A stretch of 64,000 bases of DNA from Chondrinema litorale (GTDB taxonomy: Bacteria; Bacteroidota; Bacteroidia; Cytophagales; Flammeovirgaceae). Positions within the stretch are counted from its first letter, which is position 1. Each line of letters starts with the position of its first letter. A program made the position numbers and the translations under genes. The DNA is taken from assembly GCF_026250525.1 (NCBI RefSeq), contig NZ_CP111043.1, positions 1,054,001-1,118,000 on the forward strand, read 5' to 3'. The notes below the pieces were generated by a model that worked only from the letters and a program-made list of their open reading frames with translations, had not been told where the DNA came from and did not search any database. This document shows, one piece after another, positions 8,266-15,867 of this stretch.

Positions 8266-9156
8266 TTAACCGTTTGCCAAAGCTTCTGCACCACCAACAA
8301 TTTCCAAAATTTCTGTAGTAATCGCTGCCTGTCTAGTACGGTTATAAGTTAATTGAAGCTCTTTAATTAATTCCTGAGCGTTGTCTGTTGCTTTATCCAT
8401 AGCAGTCATACGAGCACCGTGTTCAGCAGCATTAGACTCTAAAAGGAATTTATAGAAGGAAATTTTCAAGCTTTTAGGAATCAGTTCTTTTACAATATCC
8501 ATTTTATTTGGCTCAAAAATATAGTCCATTTGAACATCTTGCTCTTTGTTTCCTGAGCTTACCTCAGAAGTAATTGGCAAGAATTGTTCAACTATAGTTT
8601 CTTGTGTTGCCACATTTTTGAACTCATTATAGATAATATCAACTACATCAAATTCTTTAGCAAGAAATCCATTCATTGCATATTCTGCAGCAGCTCTTAC
8701 ACTATCAAAGTTAAGATCAGAGAATAATTCGAGATACTCTGTATTAACATTAAAATCTCTTCTCTTAAAGTAATCGTATCCTTTCTTTCCAATACTAAGG
8801 ATCTCTACATTCCCACTAGCTAACTGCGTCTGGTATTTTCCTTCTATTAAACTAAGTGCCTTCTTACTAACATTAGCGTTGAAACCACCGCACAAACCAC
8901 GATCAGATGTAATTACTACAATCAACACCTTTTTCACCTCTCTCTCAACAGCATATGCGTTTTCAATCTCATCTCCCAATGTTGCAGAAACATTCTGCAA
9001 TATGTTATTCAATTTTTGAGAATAAGGTCTAATCTGGATAATTCTATCCTGTGCTTTTCTCAATTTAGCTGCAGCCACCATTTTCATGGCTTTGGTAATC
9101 TGCTGGGTAGATTTTACTGAAACAATCCTGTTCTTTACTTCCTTAAGATTCGGCAT
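8266..9156 (-). CDS. atpG: ATP synthase F1 subunit gamma
   Basis: Central rotor shaft of the F1 head. 296 residues, normal length. The N-terminal KEVKNRIVSVKSTQQITKAM coiled helix, the central SDRGLCGGFNAN motif and the C-terminal RTRQAAITTEILEIVGGAEAL are all present. It is the last gene of the minus-strand ATP synthase operon, 49 nt after atpA, with a small GC-rich hairpin in the gap. The beta (atpD) and epsilon (atpC) genes that follow gamma in many bacteria are absent. In Bacteroidota these two commonly sit elsewhere as a pair. Confidence 0.98.
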   Translation of the reverse strand: MPNLKEVKNRIVSVKSTQQITKAMKMVAAAKLRKAQDRIIQIRPYSQKLNNILQNVSATLGDEIENAYAVEREVKKVLIVVITSDRGLCGGFNANVSKKALSLIEGKYQTQLASGNVEILSIGKKGYDYFKRRDFNVNTEYLELFSDLNFDSVRAAAEYAMNGFLAKEFDVVDIIYNEFKNVATQETIVEQFLPITSEVSSGNKEQDVQMDYIFEPNKMDIVKELIPKSLKISFYKFLLESNAAEHGARMTAMDKATDNAQELIKELQLTYNRTRQAAITTEILEIVGGAEALANG

Positions 9157-9177
9157 TTCCGTTTAATATTTAAAGAA

Positions 9178-9197
9178 AAGCCGGAATTAACCGGCTT
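9178..9197 (-). promoter_or_regulatory. Intergenic hairpin between atpA and atpG
   Basis: Inverted repeat AAGCCGG / CCGGCTT with a 6-nt loop inside the 49-nt gap. It is not followed by a T run, so it is more likely an mRNA-processing or stability element than a terminator. Confidence 0.45.
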
Positions 9198-9205
9198 AAT
9201 ACTTA

Positions 9206-10783
9206 TTAATAATTTACTGCTATTTCTTTGGCAACACTTTCTAATGTAGACTTCACGTCGTCTTCAAGTTTACCAGCAGCCAATTTGTTCATTATATCTT
9301 TATGCTTGCTATTCAAAACTTCGAGGTATTCTTCCTCAAAAGCTTTTACTTTTTCAGTAGGTACAGGGTCTAATAATCCATTAGTAGATGCATAGATAAT
9401 AGCTACCTGACTTTCTACAGAAAGTGGAGAGAACTGAGCTTGTTTCAATATTTCTTGGTTTTTTCTACCTCTCTCAATAGTAAGTTTAGTAGCAGGATCA
9501 AGGTCAGAACCGAACTTAGCAAAAGCCTCAAGCTCTCTAAATTGTGCCTGATCAAGTTTAAGTGTACCAGCTACTTTCTTCATTGATTTGATCTGAGCAG
9601 AACCCCCTACTCTTGATACCGAGATACCAACGTTAATCGCAGGTCTAATACCAGAGTTAAACAAGTTACTTTCTAAGAATATCTGACCATCAGTAATTGA
9701 GATTACGTTAGTCGGGATATAAGCAGAAACGTCACCAGCTTGAGTTTCGATAATTGGTAATGCAGTAAGTGATCCTCCACCTTTTACTTTACCTTTTAAA
9801 GATTCTGGTAAGTCGTTCATTTGCTCTGCAATTTTATCTGAAGGGATAATTTTTGCAGCACGCTCTAATAATCTTGAGTGCAAGTAGAAAACATCACCTG
9901 GGTATGCTTCACGTCCTGGAGGTCTTCTAAGAAGTAGAGACACTTCTCTATAAGAAACAGCTTGTTTAGAAAGGTCATCATAAACTACAAGTGCAGGACG
10001 ACCAGTATCACGGAAGTACTCACCAATTGCAGCACCAGTATATGGAGCAAAGAACTGCATTGGAGCAGGGTCTGATGCGTTTGCAGCAACAATAGTTGTA
10101 TATGGTAATGCACCTGCTTTTTCTAACTCAGCAACAACACCAGCAACAGTAGAAGCTTTTTGTCCGATTGCTACGTAGATACAGTAAACAGGTTCACCTT
10201 TTTCGTAAAATTCTTTCTGGTTAATAATTGTATCGATAACTACAGCTGTTTTACCAGTTTGTCTGTCACCAATTACCAACTCTCTTTGTCCTCTTCCGAT
10301 TGGAATCATAGAGTCGATAGACTTAATACCAGTTTGTAATGGCTCGTTTACAGGGCTTCTGTAAATTACACCAGGAGCTTTACGCTCTAGAGGCATTTCA
10401 AATAACTCACCTTCAATTTCTCCTTTACCGTCAATTGGTAAACCAAGAGTGTTGATAACCCTTCCACAAAGGCCTTCACCAACTTTTACCGAACCAATTT
10501 TAGCAGTTCTTTTCACAGAGTCACCTTCTTTTACAGAAGTCGGCTCTCCTAAAATTACAGCACCAACGTTATCTTCTTCTAGGTTTAATACTAAACCTGC
10601 TTCGCCACTGGCAAATTCTAAAAGCTCACCAGATTGTGCGTTTGAAAGGCCGTAGATTCTAGCAACCCCATCACCAACCTGAAGTACAGTTCCAACTTCT
10701 TCCAGTTCCGCTTCTGATTTAAAATCGGAAAGTTGTTCTCTAAGTATATTTGAGACCTCGTCTGGTCTTACCTGCTGCGCCAT
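9206..10783 (-). CDS. atpA: ATP synthase F1 subunit alpha
   Basis: Regulatory nucleotide-binding subunit alternating with beta in the F1 hexamer. 525 residues. The beta-barrel N-terminus has [11 protein letters not shown], the Walker A is GDRQTGKT at 172-179, and there are the conserved [16 protein letters not shown] and [16 protein letters not shown] segments. The C-terminal GLLDPV and long helices are normal. It sits between atpH and atpG, with gaps of about 50 nt on each side, and nothing in it is unusual. Confidence 0.98.
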   Translation of the reverse strand: MAQQVRPDEVSNILREQLSDFKSEAELEEVGTVLQVGDGVARIYGLSNAQSGELLEFASGEAGLVLNLEEDNVGAVILGEPTSVKEGDSVKRTAKIGSVKVGEGLCGRVINTLGLPIDGKGEIEGELFEMPLERKAPGVIYRSPVNEPLQTGIKSIDSMIPIGRGQRELVIGDRQTGKTAVVIDTIINQKEFYEKGEPVYCIYVAIGQKASTVAGVVAELEKAGALPYTTIVAANASDPAPMQFFAPYTGAAIGEYFRDTGRPALVVYDDLSKQAVSYREVSLLLRRPPGREAYPGDVFYLHSRLLERAAKIIPSDKIAEQMNDLPESLKGKVKGGGSLTALPIIETQAGDVSAYIPTNVISITDGQIFLESNLFNSGIRPAINVGISVSRVGGSAQIKSMKKVAGTLKLDQAQFRELEAFAKFGSDLDPATKLTIERGRKNQEILKQAQFSPLSVESQVAIIYASTNGLLDPVPTEKVKAFEEEYLEVLNSKHKDIMNKLAAGKLEDDVKSTLESVAKEIAVNY

Positions 10784-10834
10784 TTTTGTTTTTTTAAATT
10801 TATGATTAAGCGTAAATTTTCTAAATTAATATTC

Positions 10835-11374
10835 TCAGGCATCCATTAACTGGATTTTTAACTTATTCAGTTTTCCTGCTATAGAATTATCGATTTGTTT
10901 ATCACCAATTTTCAACACAAACCCACCAATCAGATCTTTATCTACTTTTTCTTTTAGTAAAGCCTTTTTACCAGATACTTCTTCTACAAATTTCACAACC
11001 TCTCCTCTCATTTCACTGGTTAAAGGAATTGAAGTAGTAACTGTGCTTTCTTGCAAGCCATTTATCTTGTTATACAATCTTAGTACTTCATCTGCTACAT
11101 ATGGCAAAATACTAAGTCTGTTTTTTCTTGAAAGAATTTTAAAGAACTTAAGCGTTAGTTCACTTACTTTATCTTTAAATATCTGATCAAGAATAATTCT
11201 TTTTTTGCTTGCTAAGATCACTGGGTTTTTAAGCATTAACTTTAGTGGTCGGCTACCATCGCAAGTATTTTTAACTAGCGACATGTCTTCTTTTACCGTT
11301 TCTAAAACCTTCATCTCAACTGAGAGATCTACCAGTGATTTCGCGTATCTGACTGCTATTCTTTTCTCCGACAT
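10835..11374 (-). CDS. atpH: ATP synthase F1 subunit delta
   Basis: Stator subunit that ties the F1 head to the b-subunit stalk. 179 residues. The N-terminal helical domain begins RIAVRYAKSLVDLS, and the C-terminal signature DKDLIGGFVLKIGDKQIDNS matches the OSCP/delta consensus (GG, D-S). It starts 44 nt after atpF and is followed by atpA, the usual order. Confidence 0.97.
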   Translation of the reverse strand: MSEKRIAVRYAKSLVDLSVEMKVLETVKEDMSLVKNTCDGSRPLKLMLKNPVILASKKRIILDQIFKDKVSELTLKFFKILSRKNRLSILPYVADEVLRLYNKINGLQESTVTTSIPLTSEMRGEVVKFVEEVSGKKALLKEKVDKDLIGGFVLKIGDKQIDNSIAGKLNKLKIQLMDA

Positions 11375-11418
11375 CTTTATCTTAAATATTGTGATAAACC
11401 TGATTCAAAACTCAGCTA

Positions 11419-11913
11419 TTAGTTAAGCTTTGTTTCATCAAGCAGTTCATTAATTAATTTTTTCTGATAATCTTCGTCGCTCAATTCCTTTCTAAGAAGC
11501 TTTTCTGCAATCTCTACAGAAAATTTAGCTACTTGATTCTTCACTTCTGCCAAAGCAGCTTTCTTTTCGTTACGAATATCTTCCTGAGCAGAAGCAACGA
11601 TTCTCTCGTATTCTTTTCTTGCTGCATCTTGAGACTCAGTAATAATTTTACCAGCAGAGTCTTTAGCCTCTTTTAAGATAATTTCACGTTCAGCTCTGGC
11701 AGTTTGCTTCATTTCTTCAATGTCTTTTTTAAGGGCTTCTACTTCGTCTTTAGCTTTTGTAGAAGAGCTTAAAGCTTCTTTAATAGAATCCTCTCTTGCC
11801 TTTACAGTTTGTAAAATTGGCTTGTAAGCAAACTTACGTAGTACTACAAGTACTAAAGAAAAAAGTAAAGCTGTCCAGAAAATGAGACCTATCCCAGGAG
11901 TTACTATATCCAT
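11419..11913 (-). CDS. atpF: ATP synthase F0 subunit b
   Basis: Peripheral stalk subunit. 164 residues. One N-terminal membrane helix (IGLIFWTALLFSLVLVVL, about residues 7-24) precedes a long, charged amphipathic helix rich in K, E and A that forms the dimer stalk. It is separated from atpE by an 81-nt gap holding a strong hairpin. The next gene, atpH, follows after 44 nt. Confidence 0.97.
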   Translation of the reverse strand: MDIVTPGIGLIFWTALLFSLVLVVLRKFAYKPILQTVKAREDSIKEALSSSTKAKDEVEALKKDIEEMKQTARAEREIILKEAKDSAGKIITESQDAARKEYERIVASAQEDIRNEKKAALAEVKNQVAKFSVEIAEKLLRKELSDEDYQKKLINELLDETKLN

Positions 11914-11944
11914 TGTATCCTTTATTTAATTTTTTCAGTTAATA

Positions 11945-11983
11945 TTTCACTGGATGCCGGCAATCCCGGTTCATCCAGTGAAA
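11945..11983 (-). promoter_or_regulatory. Strong hairpin between atpE and atpF
   Basis: Outer stem of 12 bp (TTTCACTGGATG / CATCCAGTGAAA) with an inner CCGG/CCGG pairing. Read in the direction of transcription it lies just after the atpE stop and before atpF. There is no long T run after it. A role in 3'-end protection of the atpB-atpE part of the message or in partial termination would give the extra c-subunit that the rotor ring needs; this is inference. Confidence 0.6.
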
Positions 11984-11994
11984 ATAAAAATAAT

Positions 11995-12240
11995 TTAGCC
12001 AGCAATAAGGAAACTTACCGCAACAGCGAAAAGAGCAACACCTTCAATGAATGCAGCTGAAATAAGCATAGCAGTTTGTAATCTACCAGCTATTTCTGGC
12101 TGACGAGCCATTGATTCAACTGCACTACCACCGATGCGTCCGATACCTAAACCAGCACCAATTACTGCAAGACCAGCACCAAGACCAGCACCTAACGTAC
12201 CGATAGAACCAGTCATCTCTAATAAAATACTTGCTAACAT
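11995..12240 (-). CDS. atpE: ATP synthase F0 subunit c
   Basis: Rotor-ring proteolipid. 81 residues, two hydrophobic hairpin helices joined by the polar loop ARQPEI. The ion-carrying acidic residue is Glu66 in SAAFIEGVALFAV. The residues of the sodium-binding signature (Gln and Glu-Ser/Thr pair) are not evident, so proton coupling is expected. Gly-rich first helix (GAGLGAGLAVIGAGLGIG) supports tight ring packing. Between atpB (41 nt upstream) and atpF. Confidence 0.98.
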   Translation of the reverse strand: MLASILLEMTGSIGTLGAGLGAGLAVIGAGLGIGRIGGSAVESMARQPEIAGRLQTAMLISAAFIEGVALFAVAVSFLIAG

Positions 12241-12281
12241 TTTAATTAAATTTATATATGGTTAATAGAATACTATTCAAA

Positions 12282-13337
12282 TTAATGATGATCGTCTTCT
12301 AAGGCTAAGCCTATAAAAAGAGCTGAAAGTAATGTAAATATATATGCCTGGAATATCGCTACAAACAATTCGAACATTGTCATGGCAATTACAACAGGGC
12401 CTACAATTACTCCCACAAACATTTGCTTAAACACAAAGATGAAACTAATCAAACTCAACACGATAATGTGACCAGCAGTAATGTTTGCAAAAAGACGAAC
12501 TGTTAATGCGAAAGGCTTTGTAAAAATACCAAGTAATTCTACTGGTAATACAATTATTCTCAATGGCAATGGAACTCCCGGAGTCCAAAACAAGTGAGAC
12601 CAGTAATTTTTTGTACCTGATAAATTTGTAATTAGCAAAGTGAATATTGCCAAAGTCATTGTAAAGGCAATGTTACCAGAAAGGTTAGCACCAGTTGGTA
12701 ATAATCCCAATAAGTTGTTTATCCAGATAAAGAAAAACAAAGTAATTAGGAATGGAAGAAACTTATCATGTTTCTTTTCTCCTATGTTAGGAATAGCTAT
12801 GTCATCACGAATAAACAAGATAAGTGGCTCTAAAACAGACTGTAAACCCTTAGGCTCAACAGCTCCACGTTTCTTATATGCTCCAGCAACGCTAAAAAAT
12901 ATTAAGAACAATAACACTACTGATACCATCATTGAAGCCACATTCTTAGTAACTGAGAAGTCTAAAATATGCTTATCTCCCAATTCTTCAATATGACCAT
13001 GTGCTAATCTGTAGGTATTATCACCTTTTTCTACATCATGCTCGCCATGATGAAAATCGTTAGACATGAATACATCAAGGGAACCATTTCCCAAATTTCC
13101 CTCTTCATATGTATATAAAATAATAGGAAGAGAGATTGAAACTGAATGCTCTTCACCATTTTCTCCATGGTAGTCAAAAAGATGCCATCCGTAGTCATCT
13201 TTTATGTGATGAACAATCATCTCAGTAGGGTTAAAAGCCTCACTGCTGCTCTCTGAATCAGATGCTGATAAAAGAAGTGGAGAAAATAAAAAGAAAACGA
13301 GTAGTAAAATATTGGTTTTCAAACACTTATGCTTCAT
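12282..13337 (-). CDS. atpB: ATP synthase F0 subunit a
   Basis: Membrane proton-channel subunit. About 351 residues from the ATG at 13337. Upstream in-frame ATGs (13355 and 13415) exist, but this start gives a clean signal-like sequence, TNILLLVFFLFSPLLLSA, and only an 11-nt overlap with the AtpI-like gene. An extracytoplasmic region of about 110 residues with many His and Asp follows, as in other Bacteroidota a-subunits. Then come five to six membrane helices with the essential Arg in ALTVRLFANITAGH. The polar C-terminal end is short (EDDHH). Confidence 0.95.
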   Translation of the reverse strand: MKHKCLKTNILLLVFFLFSPLLLSASDSESSSEAFNPTEMIVHHIKDDYGWHLFDYHGENGEEHSVSISLPIILYTYEEGNLGNGSLDVFMSNDFHHGEHDVEKGDNTYRLAHGHIEELGDKHILDFSVTKNVASMMVSVVLLFLIFFSVAGAYKKRGAVEPKGLQSVLEPLILFIRDDIAIPNIGEKKHDKFLPFLITLFFFIWINNLLGLLPTGANLSGNIAFTMTLAIFTLLITNLSGTKNYWSHLFWTPGVPLPLRIIVLPVELLGIFTKPFALTVRLFANITAGHIIVLSLISFIFVFKQMFVGVIVGPVVIAMTMFELFVAIFQAYIFTLLSALFIGLALEDDHH

Positions 13338-13746
13338 GTTTTTTGGATGCTTCATCAGATTTTCCGTCTCTATCAAAATTTTGGCGCAATTTAGCCAATA
13401 GAGCTTGAATTTCAAATACAGTATAGCATAAATAGAAGATAAAAAAGTATCCTGTGAATAAAACAGCGTCTTCTTTTACAAAATAGTAGTATAAAAACAG
13501 GATAATCGCTGAAACAAGCAGCCTAATTGTGAGTGCACCCATAAAATAACTCACAAAATCGATGTCTTCTCCTTTAATACCTTTATTAACAAGTAGGTAG
13601 GTTCCAAGGGTTAAAACGATGAAATAACCCTGTATATAGAAAGTATAAGGATGAACATTTTGAGTAAATTGCTGTAGAACAATTACTATAGTTGCCAGCA
13701 CTACACTAAGTATAGTAAACTGAATATAAAATTTTTTCTCTCCCAT
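13327..13746 (-). CDS. AtpI-like four-helix membrane protein of the ATP synthase operon
   Basis: 139 residues from the ATG at 13746 (MGEKKFYIQF); ten upstream codons in frame (ATG at 13776) are less likely. Four membrane helices are predicted (about residues 8-26, 33-51, 64-86, 93-117), then a charged cytoplasmic tail KLRQNFDRDGKSDEASKKHEA. Its place between AtpZ and atpB and its four-helix form match the ATP synthase I-chain type proteins that assist assembly of the c-ring. The sequence itself is not strongly conserved. Its stop overlaps the atpB start by 11 nt, indicating translational coupling. A promoter-like TATTTTTG lies 20 nt upstream of the ATG. Confidence 0.8.
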   Translation of the reverse strand: MGEKKFYIQFTILSVVLATIVIVLQQFTQNVHPYTFYIQGYFIVLTLGTYLLVNKGIKGEDIDFVSYFMGALTIRLLVSAIILFLYYYFVKEDAVLFTGYFFIFYLCYTVFEIQALLAKLRQNFDRDGKSDEASKKHEA

Positions 13747-13765
13747 AACACAGTAAATGAAATTG

Positions 13766-13773
13766 CAAAAATA
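13766..13773 (-). promoter_or_regulatory. Possible promoter -7 element (TATTTTTG) before the AtpI-like gene
   Basis: Matches the Bacteroidota -7 consensus TAnnTTTG and is followed by CA, as in several other genes here. It lies 20 nt before the ATG at 13746. The -33 TTTG box is not clear, so it is a candidate only. Confidence 0.4.
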
Positions 13774-13819
13774 CATTTTTACAATTTCAAAAAATCAATC
13801 TCTCGGGTAAAAGTATCTT

Positions 13820-14053
13820 CTATTTATTATTATTTAGTTTCTTAATCAAAAGACTTATGGAAGTTCCAACACCTAACAACATCATAACTAAGGTAAAATA
13901 GGCACGAGATGTCTGAAAATAATCATCTAACAGGGAGCCGATCCATGCACCCAACAATATCGCACCTATCATTTCCATAGCTAATGAAGAATATTTAATA
14001 TATTCTCCAAAGGGCTTATTAGACTGTCGCTTTGGTTGGTTGTTTTTGCTGAT
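13820..14053 (-). CDS. atpZ: AtpZ/AtpI-family protein, apparent ATC start
   Basis: 77 residues. The body is typical of the AtpZ family (Pfam ATPase_gene1): two helices with YIKYSSLAMEMIGAILLGAWIGSLLDD and YFTLVMMLLGVGTSISLLIKK. Reading back from the first helix, the frame is open through KNNQPKRQSNKPFGE to an ATC codon at 14051-14053. Three codons earlier is a TGA. There is no ATG, GTG, TTG or CTG in that interval; the first ATG lies inside helix 1. So the best start is ATC (giving MSKNNQPKR...), which overlaps the end of the bactofilin gene by 35 nt. The family helps ATP synthase assembly and has been linked to magnesium handling. It is followed by the AtpI-like gene. Confidence 0.82.
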   Translation of the reverse strand: MSKNNQPKRQSNKPFGEYIKYSSLAMEMIGAILLGAWIGSLLDDYFQTSRAYFTLVMMLLGVGTSISLLIKKLNNNK

Positions 14054-14471
14054 TAGAGTTCAGTTTTGAATTGTTGTTACTGTTTGAATTAATATGACTG
14101 CTTTTAATATCACCCATTTTGCAGGTTCCGTTTAATACAGCTCCAGCTTCAATAATTAGTTTTCCAGTAAAAATGTCACCACTAATTACAGCAGATGGCT
14201 TTAAGATGAGCATGTCAGTAATTTCTAGCTTGCCTTTAACTTCGCCAGAAACTTCTGCATTTTGCGAAATAATATTTCCCTCTACATAAGACCCTTCTCC
14301 TAAATTAATCTTCGACTTTGATTTTACGTTACCGTAAACTTTTCCGTCGATGCGAATAATGCCACCTGTTTCTAAGTCACCTCTAATTTCTGTGCCTTTG
14401 CCAATGTGGTTGGTAGAGTTGTTTCTTACGACCTCCTCCTTACTCTCATCTTTGTTACTAAATAGACTCAT
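14019..14471 (-). CDS. Bactofilin (polymer-forming cytoskeletal protein)
   Basis: 150 residues. The central right-handed beta-helix domain (about 23-118) shows the periodic pattern of bactofilins: GKGTEIRGDLETGGIIRIDGKVYGNV, then repeats with G at each turn (LGEGSYVEGNI, VSGEVKGKL, ISGDIFTGKL). Flanks are short and disordered: an acidic N-terminus MSLFSNKDE and an Asn/Ser/Gln-rich tail. Bactofilins polymerise without nucleotide, at the membrane, and often position a peptidoglycan hydrolase. Here it follows an M23 peptidase gene 84 nt upstream, which fits that pairing. Its end overlaps atpZ. Confidence 0.95.
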   Translation of the reverse strand: MSLFSNKDESKEEVVRNNSTNHIGKGTEIRGDLETGGIIRIDGKVYGNVKSKSKINLGEGSYVEGNIISQNAEVSGEVKGKLEITDMLILKPSAVISGDIFTGKLIIEAGAVLNGTCKMGDIKSSHINSNSNNNSKLNSNQQKQPTKATV

Positions 14472-14555
14472 AATTTTAAAATTAGTTAAACGATCAGCCC
14501 TGTTAAAAAATAAATAAAGGGAAAATTCTCATTAAATAAAAATAAATGTTGGTAA

Positions 14556-15416
14556 TTAAAAAGTCATAAAATCTTCGGGGTTAACTGCATTACCATCGTA
14601 CCATAGTTCAAAATGCAAATGCGGACCATCAGTTAACTCACCAGAGTTGCCAATTATTGCAATAATATCTCCGGCTTTTACTACGTCCCCTACGTTTTTA
14701 AGCCTTGCCGAATTGTGCTTGTAGAATGAAATAAGCTGATGTTTATGTTGAACTGCTATTACATGCCCAGAGTCTTGTGTCCACGAAGAAATGAGAACTG
14801 TACCGTCTGATACAGCTTTTACAGGTTCATTTTTTCTGGCAACAATATCAAGACCGTAATGCCCTTCACTTATACTGTATTTTCTAGAGATTACTCCATC
14901 AATAGGAGTAAAAAAGAATAGCTGTTGAAGATCGCTCTTCGCGTTATTTATAAAATTTAACTGATCGTAATCAGATTCTTCAAACTGCTTTCTAAAATCA
15001 CTCTCAACTTTTGCCAGCTCAGCATTCTCTTCGGCATTTTGTGTAACCGAATCATCTTCTACAGGATTTTCGAAAACCACAAAATCCACATTACCGGTTA
15101 ACACATTACGGAAATTTGTAAGACTTTTTTCTTTAATTTCCATTTGAACCATAAGTGAATCGATATTTTCCTGCATCTCTATGAGCGTACTGTTCATCTT
15201 TACATAATCGATTCTTGGATCAAACCATTTTGAGAGAACAGTTGTAACTAGCAAAAAACTCAAACCTGAAAAAAGCACAAAAATCCCCCCTATTACCAGA
15301 AATAGCTTTACATAACTGAATTTTATGGTTGCTTTCTCTGCAAAGTTCTCCTCATGCCTAATGATCAACAAAAATCTGGATGAGAGCCAGTTTGATAATT
15401 TTTTCTTCTGTTTCAA
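14556..15416 (-). CDS. Membrane-anchored M23 family peptidoglycan endopeptidase
   Basis: 286 residues. A cytoplasmic basic N-terminus and one membrane helix (about 35-63) precede a periplasmic coiled-coil (about 75-135), then a LytM/M23 domain. The zinc ligands are visible: His and Asp in EGHYGLDIVA and the HxH in GPHLHFELWYDG. The domain is complete, so it should be catalytically active and not a regulatory LytM. It precedes the bactofilin in the same orientation; in other bacteria this gene pair shapes the cell by placing the hydrolase. A TATTTTTG element sits 25 nt before the ATG. Confidence 0.94.
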   Translation of the reverse strand: MKQKKKLSNWLSSRFLLIIRHEENFAEKATIKFSYVKLFLVIGGIFVLFSGLSFLLVTTVLSKWFDPRIDYVKMNSTLIEMQENIDSLMVQMEIKEKSLTNFRNVLTGNVDFVVFENPVEDDSVTQNAEENAELAKVESDFRKQFEESDYDQLNFINNAKSDLQQLFFFTPIDGVISRKYSISEGHYGLDIVARKNEPVKAVSDGTVLISSWTQDSGHVIAVQHKHQLISFYKHNSARLKNVGDVVKAGDIIAIIGNSGELTDGPHLHFELWYDGNAVNPEDFMTF

Positions 15417-15440
15417 AAAATCTAAAAAATGATTATGTCA

Positions 15441-15448
15441 CAAAAATA
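15441..15448 (-). promoter_or_regulatory. Possible promoter -7 element (TATTTTTG) before the M23 peptidase gene
   Basis: TAnnTTTG match on the minus strand, 25 nt before the M23 start at 15416. It would drive the peptidase-bactofilin-AtpZ-ATP synthase block. No clear -33 box. Confidence 0.4.
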
Positions 15449-15845
15449 AAGATAATTAACTTAATATCTAATTATGCTTTTATTAATCCCGCAATTGTCT
15501 TACCAATGCTTTTTTAAACGTATAAAATCCGCAATATTTTATTATTGTAAATTCATGTATTTTTAGCAGTACTTACAGCTTTAAGAAATCAACCTTATAC
15601 TTCAACAGACTTAAAATCAATGTTTTTCGGTTTATATAAATAAAAATGGTGCTTTTTTTGAGTAAATAAAGCATTTAAAACATCACTATTTTTAAGTTTG
15701 TGATCTGATATTTTTTTTTAATCTAAATTTTTTCTGTATCGAGAGTTTTTACTTAAATACACATATTTTGAAAAGAAGATAAGCGCCTTTCTTTTTTCAA
15801 TTATTTCACTAGAATAAAAAGAATTAATAAAGACAGATTGTCGTT

Positions 15846-15853
15846 TACTTTTG
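15846..15853 (+). promoter_or_regulatory. Possible promoter -7 element (TACTTTTG) before porW
   Basis: TAnnTTTG followed by CAG, 15 nt before the TTG start at 15868. The transcript would have a short leader. No clear -33 TTTG at the expected spacing. Confidence 0.4.
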
Positions 15854-15867
15854 CAGAGTAACATTTT

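Larger units (their letters stand above)
15417..15867. other. Intergenic region between divergent genes, no gene seen
   Basis: A very AT-rich 450-nt gap. It holds the two promoter-like TAnnTTTG elements listed separately, near its two ends. I see no hairpin, RNA gene or supported small open reading frame in the rest. Confidence 0.5.
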
